From NCBI RefSeq assembly GCF_900105995.1, contig NZ_LT629785.1, forward strand, positions 1,984,001 to 2,048,000: a stretch of 64,000 bases of DNA. Reading direction: 5' to 3'. This DNA is from Pseudomonas pohangensis. Its GTDB lineage: Bacteria > Pseudomonadota > Gammaproteobacteria > Pseudomonadales > Pseudomonadaceae. Positions within the stretch are counted from its first letter, which is position 1. The number at the start of each line of letters is the position of its first letter. Made by a program: the position numbers and the translations under genes. Shown in pieces: positions 16,976 through 23,630 of this stretch. The notes below the pieces were generated by a model. The model did no database searches, was not told where the DNA came from, and worked only from the letters and a program-made list of their open reading frames with translations.

Positions 16976-17935
16976 ATGCCGTATTCAACCTTTTGTCTGA
17001 GTGCCAGCGACGGCTTTCAGTTGCACATTCATCGCTGGAACGCTGACCAGCCGCCCAGGGCCGTGGTCATGCTCGCCCACGGTCTTGCCGAACATGCCGC
17101 GCGCTATGCGCGGCTGGGTGAAGCGCTGGCAGCCAACGGCTATGAACTGTTTGCCCTGGACCAGCGCGGCCACGGCCTGAGCGCACAGCACGGCGTGCTC
17201 GGACACTTTGCCGATCAGGATGGCTGGAACAAGGTGGTCAGTGATCTGGCCTGCCTGAATCACCATATCCGCCAGCAATACCCCAGCGTGCCGATTTTCC
17301 TGCTCGGCCACAGCATGGGCAGCTACATCGGCCAGGCTTACCTGATGCAGCACAGCTGCAGTCTGCAGGGGGCAATACTTTCCGGCTCGAATTTCCAGCC
17401 GGCCAGAATTTACCGGGCCGCCGGGCTGGTCGCCCGCTTCGAACGCTGGCGGCTGGGCAGTACCGGACGCAGCCGGCTGATCAACTTCCTGTCCTTCGGC
17501 TCTTTCAACAAGGCGATCAAGCAGGCGCGCACCGAATTCGACTGGCTCAGCCGTGACCCGGCAGAGGTGGATCGCTATGTCAGCGACCCCTACTGTGGCT
17601 TCATCGCCACCACCCAGCTGTGGATCGACCTGCTCGGCGGGCTGGAAAGCATCAGCAGCGTCAAGCAACTGGCGCAAATCGATCCGGATCTGCCGCTGCT
17701 GGTACTGGGCGGCGACTGCGATCCGGTCAGCGCCGGCCGGCGCCTCAACGATCTGGCCGGTGCACTGCGGGTTGCCGGACTGCAGAATATCGAATTGAAA
17801 ATCTACCCGGGTGCCCGTCACGAACTGCTCAACGAGAGCAACCGCGACGAAGTCACCCGCTACCTGATCGACTGGCTGGAGCAGACGCTCGCCTACAGCC
17901 GTCACTGCCCACCAAACACCAAGGAGAACCCATGA
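16976..17935 (+). CDS. Alpha/beta hydrolase, monoacylglycerol-lipase-like
   Basis: 319 residues. A serine hydrolase of the lysophospholipase/monoglyceride lipase type. The nucleophile elbow GHSMGS puts Ser113 in the active site; GGDCDPVS supplies an acid near Asp249 and GARHELLNE a histidine at 282. The HGLAEHAARY motif near 35-44 is typical of monoacylglycerol lipases. No signal peptide, so cytoplasmic. It overlaps the MaoC gene by four bases (ATGA), so the two are translationally coupled. It probably releases fatty acids for the FadD enzymes encoded divergently. Confidence 0.88.
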   Translation: MPYSTFCLSASDGFQLHIHRWNADQPPRAVVMLAHGLAEHAARYARLGEALAANGYELFALDQRGHGLSAQHGVLGHFADQDGWNKVVSDLACLNHHIRQQYPSVPIFLLGHSMGSYIGQAYLMQHSCSLQGAILSGSNFQPARIYRAAGLVARFERWRLGSTGRSRLINFLSFGSFNKAIKQARTEFDWLSRDPAEVDRYVSDPYCGFIATTQLWIDLLGGLESISSVKQLAQIDPDLPLLVLGGDCDPVSAGRRLNDLAGALRVAGLQNIELKIYPGARHELLNESNRDEVTRYLIDWLEQTLAYSRHCPPNTKENP

Positions 17936-18402
17936 CCCAGGTTACCAATATCCCCTACGCCGAATTGCAGCTAGGACAAAAAGCCTCGTTCAGCAGCAGC
18001 GTGGAAGAGCGCGATGTGCAGCTGTTTGCCGCAGTATCGCGCGACCACAATCCGGTGCATCTGGATGCCGAATTCGCGGCACAGAGCATGTTCAAGGAAC
18101 GTATTGCCCACGGCATGTTCAGCGGCGCACTGATCAGCGCGGCGATTGCCTGCGAGTTGCCCGGCCCGGGCACCATCTACCTGGGCCAGCAGATGCGCTT
18201 CACCCGCCCGGTCAAACTCGGCGACACCCTGACCGTGGAACTGGAAGTGCTGGAACTGCTGCCCAAAGGCCGTGTGCGCATCGCCACCCGGGTGTTCAAC
18301 CAGAACGCCGAGCAGGTGGTCGATGGCGAGGCCGAAGTGCTCGCCCCGCGCGAAAAGCAGACCCTGACCCTGCCCGAACTGCCGCCGATCACCATCGGCT
18401 GA
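17932..18402 (+). CDS. phaJ1: MaoC-type (R)-specific enoyl-CoA hydratase
   Basis: 156 residues, a complete single hotdog-fold hydratase. The hydratase-2 motif SRDHNPVH is at 36-43, with Asp38 and His43 as the catalytic pair (D-x4-H). Homologues at this position in P. aeruginosa and P. putida convert trans-2-enoyl-CoA to (R)-3-hydroxyacyl-CoA and can feed polyhydroxyalkanoate synthesis; the symbol rests on that gene order. AAGGAG precedes the ATG by 6 bases. A 10-base hairpin follows at 18413-18438. Confidence 0.88.
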   Translation: MTQVTNIPYAELQLGQKASFSSSVEERDVQLFAAVSRDHNPVHLDAEFAAQSMFKERIAHGMFSGALISAAIACELPGPGTIYLGQQMRFTRPVKLGDTLTVELEVLELLPKGRVRIATRVFNQNAEQVVDGEAEVLAPREKQTLTLPELPPITIG

Positions 18403-18412
18403 ACCAGCGTAA

Positions 18413-18438
18413 CGCTGTGTCGTCACTACGACACAGCG
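18413..18438. terminator. Hairpin after phaJ1
   Basis: CGCTGTGTCG at 18413-18422 pairs perfectly with CGACACAGCG at 18429-18438 over a 6-base loop, 11 bases past the stop. No T-tract, so termination strength is uncertain. Confidence 0.6.
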
Positions 18439-18565
18439 GCGCCCGCCCCGCTCTGCCAATCTGTCCATGTAGCGCTTATCCCGCCAGCTGACAGCGACCG
18501 GCTAACCGTTCTCCCCCTGCGCCGAGGAAAGCCTTGCAGCCTGCTGTTGCACAACAATTGCAGCT

Positions 18566-18597
18566 TTGACTTGATAATTAATTAAACGTGCATTTAA
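18566..18597 (+). promoter_or_regulatory. Probable TetR-operon promoter and operator
   Basis: TTGACT at 18566-18571 looks like a -35 box in a markedly AT-rich island. An imperfect palindrome, TTAAACGTGCATTTAA, lies at 18582-18597, where a -10 box would be expected, just upstream of the TetR gene. Such placement is typical of autorepressor operators. Confidence 0.5.
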
Positions 18598-18618
18598 ATA
18601 AAGTGACTAGCCATTACA

Positions 18619-19275
18619 GTGGATATTCCCGTGGCACGACCCCGCTCTCCCGGACGCCCGAGCGGCGATGCACAGGCCCAGCGCGAACGCCTGCTGGATG
18701 CCGCCCTTGCCAGCTTTGCCGAAGTCGGTATCAGCGCCAGCAGTCTGCGCACCATCGCCGAGCAGGCCGGCGGCACCCCGGCGCTGGTCAATTACTACTT
18801 CGGCAGCAAGCAGAAGCTGGTCGAGGCGCTGTTCGAGGAGCGCCTGCAGCCGCTGTTCAGCCAGGTCGCCGTCGAACTGCAGCAGGCCGCTGGCAATCCG
18901 CTGCAGCTGATCACCATCATGGTCAGCAATCTCAATCGGGTGCTGATACAGAATCCCGCCCTGCCGCCGTTATGGGTGCGTGAAATTCTCTGTGAAGGCG
19001 GCCAGTTGCGTGACCTGTGGGTCCGGCGTATCGGCCCGATATTGCCGGCGCGCCTGGCCCAGTACTTTACTGCCGCGCAAAAGCAGGGCGCGCTAAACCC
19101 CGATCTGAATCCGGGGCTGCTGGTGGTTTCACTGTTCGGCATGGTGATGCTGCCGCATGCCGCCGCTTCCCTGCTCAAAGGCGTCTTTCCGGATGTCGGC
19201 CTGGATGAGGCGGCACTGACCAAACACACACTGGCACTGCTCGAACGCGGTCTGGAGTCACCCCATGCGCACTAA
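18619..19275 (+). CDS. TetR-family transcriptional repressor
   Basis: 218 residues from a GTG at 18619 (a second GTG at 18631 is also possible). The N-terminal helix-turn-helix runs about 25-65, with SLRTIAEQAGGTPALVNYYFGSKQKLVEAL, the classic TetR recognition-helix pattern. The C-terminal ligand domain is helical. It overlaps the HlyD gene by 11 bases, so it is the first gene of a four-gene operon and likely controls export in response to the pump's substrate. A palindrome upstream could be its operator. Confidence 0.9.
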   Translation: MDIPVARPRSPGRPSGDAQAQRERLLDAALASFAEVGISASSLRTIAEQAGGTPALVNYYFGSKQKLVEALFEERLQPLFSQVAVELQQAAGNPLQLITIMVSNLNRVLIQNPALPPLWVREILCEGGQLRDLWVRRIGPILPARLAQYFTAAQKQGALNPDLNPGLLVVSLFGMVMLPHAAASLLKGVFPDVGLDEAALTKHTLALLERGLESPHAH

Positions 19276-20230
19276 ATCGCTTGACCTGAGCGGGCTGTCC
19301 CTGCTGCTGGTACTGCTGGCCGGCTGCAATGCCAGCGAGCAGCCGCAGCTGCTCGGCACCCTCGAATGGGACCGCATCGGCATACCCGCCGAAGCATCCG
19401 AGACCGTCCTGAACTGGCAGGTAGCCGAAGGCGATCAGGTTGCAGCCGGACAGTTGCTGCTGCAGCTCGACCCGCGCCGGCTCGATGCACAGGTCGCCCA
19501 GGCTGCAGCCGAGGTGGCGCAGAGTCAGGCACGCCTGGATGAACTGGGAAACGGCGCGCGCAGTGAAGTTATCGAGGCCGCCCAGGCTGCGCTGCTGAGC
19601 GCACGCGCCGATGCCACTGCTGCCACACAGAACTTCCAGCGCATCGAAGCGCTTTATCAACGCAAACAGGTCGCCATCGCCGAACTGGATCGCGCGCGCG
19701 CCAGTCGGGATGAGTCGGCTGCAGCCGTAAAGAGTGCCGATGCCCAATTGCGCGAGCTGACCAATGGCACCCGTCCGGAACAACTGGCCCAGGCCACGGC
19801 AGCCTTGCAGGCCGCCAGTGCGCGACTGCAACAACTGCAGCTCAATCGCCAGCATCTGGACGTCCGCGCCCCCCGCGCTGGCCGTGTGGATGCGCTGCCC
19901 TTCCGGGTCGGTGACCAGCCGCCACTGCATGCCGAAGTGGTCAGCCTGCTGGTGGGTGAAGCCCCTTATGCCCGTTTGTTCGTGCCCGCCTCGTTACGTA
20001 ACCGCCTGGCCATTGGCGATCGCTTGAAGATCACGGTCGAGAACAGTGCCACGCCGTTCACCGGCAAGCTGCGCAGTATCTCCAGCGAACCCAGCTTTAC
20101 CCCTTACTACGCGCTGACCGGCGATGATGCCAGCCGTCTGGTCTACCGTGCCGAAGTGCTCCTTGAGGGGCCGGATGCCGCGCGCTTGGCAGCCGGGCTG
20201 CCTCTGACTGCAGAGTTCATGCAGCCATGA
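19265..20230 (+). CDS. HlyD-family efflux adaptor, lipoprotein
   Basis: 321 residues. A periplasmic adaptor linking an inner-membrane ABC transporter to an outer-membrane channel. The N-terminus has a lipoprotein signal ending LLAGC, giving a lipidated Cys near residue 20. Two biotinyl-lipoyl half motifs flank a long coiled coil (about 75-195, rich in Ala, Gln and Glu), then the beta-barrel domain. It resembles the YbhG/YhiI type adaptors paired with ABC exporters. It overlaps both neighbours (11 bases upstream, ATGA downstream). Confidence 0.88.
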   Translation: MRTKSLDLSGLSLLLVLLAGCNASEQPQLLGTLEWDRIGIPAEASETVLNWQVAEGDQVAAGQLLLQLDPRRLDAQVAQAAAEVAQSQARLDELGNGARSEVIEAAQAALLSARADATAATQNFQRIEALYQRKQVAIAELDRARASRDESAAAVKSADAQLRELTNGTRPEQLAQATAALQAASARLQQLQLNRQHLDVRAPRAGRVDALPFRVGDQPPLHAEVVSLLVGEAPYARLFVPASLRNRLAIGDRLKITVENSATPFTGKLRSISSEPSFTPYYALTGDDASRLVYRAEVLLEGPDAARLAAGLPLTAEFMQP

Positions 20231-21174
20231 ACAACCAGGCCCCGGTCATTCGTGCACGCGGCCTGAGCAAGCGCTTCGGCGAGCTGACTGCCGTGGACGG
20301 GCTGGACCTGACCGTCAACAAGGCCGAGGTATTCGGCTTTCTCGGCCCCAACGGCTGCGGCAAATCCACCACCATCCGCATGCTCTGCGGCCTGTTGCTG
20401 CCTTCGTCCGGCGAGATTGAAGTGCTCGGCTACCAGATTCCGCGGGATGCCGAGGAGCTGAAACGACGTATCGGCTACATGACGCAGAAGTTCTCGCTGT
20501 ATGAGGACCTGACGGTTGCGGAAAACCTCGAATTTCTCGCCGCCATCCAGGGCTTGCGTGGCAAGCCGGCACGCACGCGCATCAACGAACTGCTGGAGCG
20601 CTACTGGCTCGGCGACCGACGCAAGCAAATGGCCGGCACCCTGAGCGGAGGACAGCGGCAGCGTCTGGCGCTGGCTGGTGCCGTGCTGCACAAACCTGAC
20701 CTGCTGTTGCTCGACGAGCCGACCAGCGCTGTCGACCCGCAATCACGCCGGGAATTCTGGGAATCCCTGTTCGAACTGGCCGATGCCGGCACCACGCTGC
20801 TGGTCTCCACCCACTACATGGATGAAGCCGAACGCTGCACCCGCCTGGGCATTCTCGACGCCGGCCGCCTGGTCGCCGATGGCAGCCCGGCCGAACTGAT
20901 GAGCGCCCTGCCCGGTCGCCCGCTACTGATCGAATGCAGCCAGCCGCGCCAGGTGCAGCGAGCACTGCAAAACCAGCCGGATATCATTTCCACCGCGCAG
21001 ATCGGCGCCACATTGCGCGTACTCAGCGCAGCCACAGATGCCGCCAACCCGATTCGCCAGCGCCTCAGCGACCTGGGCATCGAGGCCAGGGTGAGCGAAA
21101 CCGAAGCCAATCTGGAAGACGTCTTCGTCAGCGTCACCCACAAACCGGTTACCGCCGCACAGGTGAGCCCATGA
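20227..21174 (+). CDS. ABC transporter ATP-binding protein (drug-export type)
   Basis: 315 residues. Walker A GPNGCGKST at 40-48, a Q-loop near MTQKFSLYEDL, signature LSGGQRQRLALAGA, and Walker B LLLLDEPTSAVDP. The C-terminal 90 residues form the extra domain seen in DrrA/YbhF-type ATPases. It powers the permease encoded next, with which it overlaps by ATGA. E. coli YbhF is a double ATPase fused in one chain; here there is a single domain, so it would act as a homodimer. Confidence 0.92.
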   Translation: MNNQAPVIRARGLSKRFGELTAVDGLDLTVNKAEVFGFLGPNGCGKSTTIRMLCGLLLPSSGEIEVLGYQIPRDAEELKRRIGYMTQKFSLYEDLTVAENLEFLAAIQGLRGKPARTRINELLERYWLGDRRKQMAGTLSGGQRQRLALAGAVLHKPDLLLLDEPTSAVDPQSRREFWESLFELADAGTTLLVSTHYMDEAERCTRLGILDAGRLVADGSPAELMSALPGRPLLIECSQPRQVQRALQNQPDIISTAQIGATLRVLSAATDAANPIRQRLSDLGIEARVSETEANLEDVFVSVTHKPVTAAQVSP

Positions 21175-22250
21175 GCCTGCAGCGACTCGGCGCCATCGTG
21201 GTCAAGGAGCTGCGTCAGCTACGCCGCGACCGCCTGACCTTTGCCATGATTGTCGGCATACCGGTCATGCAGCTGGTGCTGTTCGGCTTTGCCATCAACA
21301 TGGATGTGCGCGGACTGAATGCCGCCGTGCTTGATCAGGCCCAGACCGCCCACTCCCGCGAGGTGATCGCCGAACTGGGTTCCAGCCAGGTGCTCAACAT
21401 CCGCTATCAGCTGAGCGAACCGCAGCAAATCAACAGTCTGCTGCGCGAAGGCCGCATCAGCGCCGCGCTGGTGATTCCGGCGGATTTCGAAACGCGCCTG
21501 CAACGCAAGAATGCCGCGCCGCTGCAACTGATCGTCGATGGCTCCGACCAGGTCGTGCAATCCGCCGCCCGCCAGCTGGCCAACTACCCGCTGCCCGGCT
21601 GGAACCAGCCACCCGGCATGACTCTGGTCAACTACTACAACCCCGAGCGGCTGGCTCCGGTGAATACCGTACCCGGACTGATCGGCGTGATTCTGGCCAT
21701 GACCATGGTGCTGTTCACCGCCATTGCCCTGGTGCGCGAACATGAGCGGGGCAACATGGAAATGCTCATCACCACGCCGGTTTCACCCTGGGAACTGACC
21801 ATCGGCAAGGTATTGCCCTTTGCCGGCATCGGGCTGGTGCAGGTCACGGTGATCCTGATCGTCGGCCGGCTGATTTTCGAGGTGCCGGTACGCGGCTCGC
21901 TGCTCGACCTGTATGCCGCTTCCCTGCTGTTTATTGTCGCCAGCCTGGCCCTCGGTATCTTTGTTTCCACTCTGGCGAAAAGCCAGTTTCAGGCCATGCA
22001 ACTGGCGTTCTTCACCTTCCTGCCGCAAATCCTGCTATCCGGCTTCATGTTCCCCTTCGCCGGCATGCCCAAGGCCGCACAATGGTTTGCCGAAATCCTG
22101 CCGCTCACCCACTTCGTGCGCCTGGCCCGCGGCATCATGCTGCGCGCTGCCAACCTGCACGAGTTGTGGCTGGAAATGGCCGCGCTGGGGCTGTTCACCC
22201 TGATCATGATGAGCATTGCCGTGGCGCGGGTACGCAAGCGTCTGGATTGA
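21171..22250 (+). CDS. ABC-2 type transporter permease
   Basis: 359 residues. An N-terminal membrane segment (about 20-40) is followed by a large periplasmic loop (about 45-160), then five membrane segments in the C-terminal half, with the ABC-2 signature-like EHERGNMEMLITTPVSPWELTIGK near 185-208. This matches the YhhJ/YbhS/YbhR permease group. The ATG at 21171 overlaps the ATPase stop; the frame opens earlier (from 20934), but that part lies inside the ATPase gene. There is one permease gene, so a homodimer is expected. No outer-membrane channel gene follows. Confidence 0.9.
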   Translation: MSLQRLGAIVVKELRQLRRDRLTFAMIVGIPVMQLVLFGFAINMDVRGLNAAVLDQAQTAHSREVIAELGSSQVLNIRYQLSEPQQINSLLREGRISAALVIPADFETRLQRKNAAPLQLIVDGSDQVVQSAARQLANYPLPGWNQPPGMTLVNYYNPERLAPVNTVPGLIGVILAMTMVLFTAIALVREHERGNMEMLITTPVSPWELTIGKVLPFAGIGLVQVTVILIVGRLIFEVPVRGSLLDLYAASLLFIVASLALGIFVSTLAKSQFQAMQLAFFTFLPQILLSGFMFPFAGMPKAAQWFAEILPLTHFVRLARGIMLRAANLHELWLEMAALGLFTLIMMSIAVARVRKRLD

Positions 22251-22273
22251 CCGCAACCAGCTGTGGATAACGT

Positions 22274-22350
22274 CTTGTGCGAGTGTCGCCCCGGCGCGCG
22301 CTTTTGACTAGCTTGCGCGATTTTCCGCGACGAGACAGCGCGCCCACAAA
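22274..22350. repeat. Degenerate REP-type hairpin
   Basis: TTGTGCGAGTGTCGCCCCGG on the left and a matching CGCGACGAGACAGCGCGCCC on the right form an imperfect inverted repeat resembling the REP copies at 12595 and 29225. It lies downstream of the ABC permease gene. Confidence 0.6.
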
Positions 22351-22377
22351 GGCCTCCAACAACCGTTTACACCGCCA

Positions 22378-22402
22378 CAAAAAGGGCGACCTGAGTCGCC
22401 CT
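22378..22402 (-). terminator. Rho-independent terminator of ccoM
   Basis: On the minus strand AGGGCGAC-TCAG-GTCGCCCT forms an 8-base stem with a 4-base loop, followed at once by TTTTT. It lies 29 bases past the ccoM stop and points leftward. Confidence 0.9.
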
Positions 22403-22430
22403 GAGTACTTCCTACGATGAATCCTTTATG

Positions 22431-22547
22431 TCACTTGCCCTTGCGCTTGTGCGCATCCTTCCAGATAAAGGCGCCGAAACCGGCAACAAACACCACGCAC
22501 AAACCAACAATCAGAATTCCGGAAAGAACAACTTCATCAAAAAACAT
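22431..22547 (-). CDS. ccoM: CcoM-like small cbb3 oxidase subunit
   Basis: 38 residues: a short start (MFFDEVVLSG), one hydrophobic helix (about 8-28), then FIWKDAHKRKGK at the C-terminus. It closely resembles, from memory, the single-helix CcoM subunit found in the P. stutzeri cbb3 cytochrome c oxidase, which shares the MF-D-VVL start and the GF-x-FIWKDAHK end. CcoM helps assembly or stability of the oxidase in the inner membrane. The transcription unit is compact: two Fnr/Anr-type boxes upstream, a GGGGGCTCCC leader, and a terminator right after. The ccoNOPQ genes themselves are not in this window. The alternative is an unrelated small membrane peptide. Confidence 0.82.
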   Translation of the reverse strand: MFFDEVVLSGILIVGLCVVFVAGFGAFIWKDAHKRKGK

Positions 22548-22611
22548 GGGAGCCCCCTAGGGTCGACGCTATAAGCCTGCCCCCAGTAGGCCATAGTGCC
22601 CGAACCGGCTA

Positions 22612-22625
22612 TTGATCCCGGTCAA
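22612..22625 (-). promoter_or_regulatory. Fnr/Anr-type box, proximal
   Basis: TTGAT-CCCG-GTCAA differs from the TTGAT-N4-ATCAA consensus at one base. Its centre is about 71 bases upstream of the ccoM ATG, a plausible activating position for a promoter between it and the gene. Confidence 0.7.
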
Positions 22626-22662
22626 TTGCCCCGGGCATCCAGCGCCGGCATGTGCCAAACGC

Positions 22663-22676
22663 TTGATCCAGATCAA
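22663..22676 (-). promoter_or_regulatory. Fnr/Anr-type box, distal, perfect consensus
   Basis: TTGAT-CCAG-ATCAA is a perfect symmetrical Fnr/Anr site, about 122 bases upstream of the ccoM ATG and 11 bases from the end of the preceding gene. Paired with the near-perfect site 51 bases closer, it implies low-oxygen control of ccoM. Confidence 0.8.
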
Positions 22677-22686
22677 GCAAAGCTGC

Positions 22687-22863
22687 TCAGCGCTTCTTCG
22701 GCTTGCCCTTTGCCTTGGGTTTTTTCGCCTTGGGCAAAGGCAGCACCTGCTCGAATGCCTTGCGCATCTCGTCCAGGCGCTTGTCATGCAGGTCATGAAT
22801 GCGCTTGTCGCGCTCGCGGCCAAAATCGATCAGTTTGTCGTCGCTCATTTCTTCCGGGCTCAT
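22687..22863 (-). CDS. Small hypothetical protein with Lys-rich tail
   Basis: 58 residues: an acidic and basic helical body (SDDKLIDFGRERDKRIHDLHDKRLDEMRKAFEQV) followed by a strongly basic end (KAKKPKAKGKPKKR) that could contact nucleic acid. I do not recognise a family with a known function. The ATG at 22863 overlaps the stop of the AlkB-like gene by four bases (ATGA), implying translational coupling; a second Met at residue 6 is a possible start. The linkage to a DNA or RNA demethylase-like enzyme is suggestive only. Confidence 0.6.
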   Translation of the reverse strand: MSPEEMSDDKLIDFGRERDKRIHDLHDKRLDEMRKAFEQVLPLPKAKKPKAKGKPKKR

Positions 22864-23453
22864 GCTATCCAGCGAAAAGTCAGGTTTATCCGGGGCTCGC
22901 AATGGCGACGGGTTTTCGCCACCTGATGTTGCCAATAATGCTGGGTAGTGCCGCGCATGACCAGCAGTGATCCGTGTTCGAGATCCAGTGAGTGGGCAAT
23001 CCGCCCCTGCCCCTTGCGGCGCAGATCGAAGCGGCGTGTGCCGCCGAGGCTGAGTGAGGCGATCAGCGGATTGCGCCCCAGCTCGGCTTCATCATCACTG
23101 TGCCAGCCCATCGAATCCTGACCGTCACGATACAGATTGAGCAGCACGGCATTCAGCGGCGCCGCAACCTGTGCCTCCACCTGCTGGCGGATACTGGCCA
23201 GCAGCGGCGTCCACGCCAGTGGCTGATGCTGCAGGCCGGAATAGCCGTAACTGGCCTGCGGATCACCGTACCAGGCCACCAGGCGCGGCACCGGATAGTT
23301 GCGCCCATGCAGATGCACCTGCGGCTGCTCCCAGGGCGTTTCGGCCAGCAAACCTCCCAGCCACTGATCGGCTGTCTGAGCCGGCAGCCAGTGCGGCAGG
23401 TACTGCAGGTCGCCATCCTCCAGCTGCAATGGCATGTCATCGAACAAAGGCAT
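22860..23453 (-). CDS. AlkB-like 2-oxoglutarate/Fe(II) dioxygenase
   Basis: 197 residues. An oxidative nucleic-acid demethylase-type fold. The iron ligands are visible as H118-x-D120 (GWHSDDE) and His176 (QHYWQHQVAK), and the 2-oxoglutarate-binding arginines in the ending RINLTFRW (188 and 194). NxYxDGxDSMGWHSDDE is the standard ALKBH2/3-like pattern, so repair of alkylated DNA or RNA is likely. The ATG at 23453 starts the conserved part; the frame reaches 23648 but runs into the rapA promoter space. It is divergent from rapA with 177 bases between starts. Confidence 0.88.
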   Translation of the reverse strand: MPLFDDMPLQLEDGDLQYLPHWLPAQTADQWLGGLLAETPWEQPQVHLHGRNYPVPRLVAWYGDPQASYGYSGLQHQPLAWTPLLASIRQQVEAQVAAPLNAVLLNLYRDGQDSMGWHSDDEAELGRNPLIASLSLGGTRRFDLRRKGQGRIAHSLDLEHGSLLVMRGTTQHYWQHQVAKTRRHCEPRINLTFRWIA

Positions 23454-23630
23454 GTTAAATCCCGGTGCAAGCCCGCCCCGCAGACGGCTCAAGGTTGATC
23501 GGATGGCCACGGAATCTGGCATTTGAGGGTAGCAACTACACTTGTACAACCGGTAAATCAGGCTACTGAAGTCGCCCCGAGCCGGGCGTTCCGTTACCAT
23601 AACCGGCTTTTTCGCCAGCTGGAGACACGC

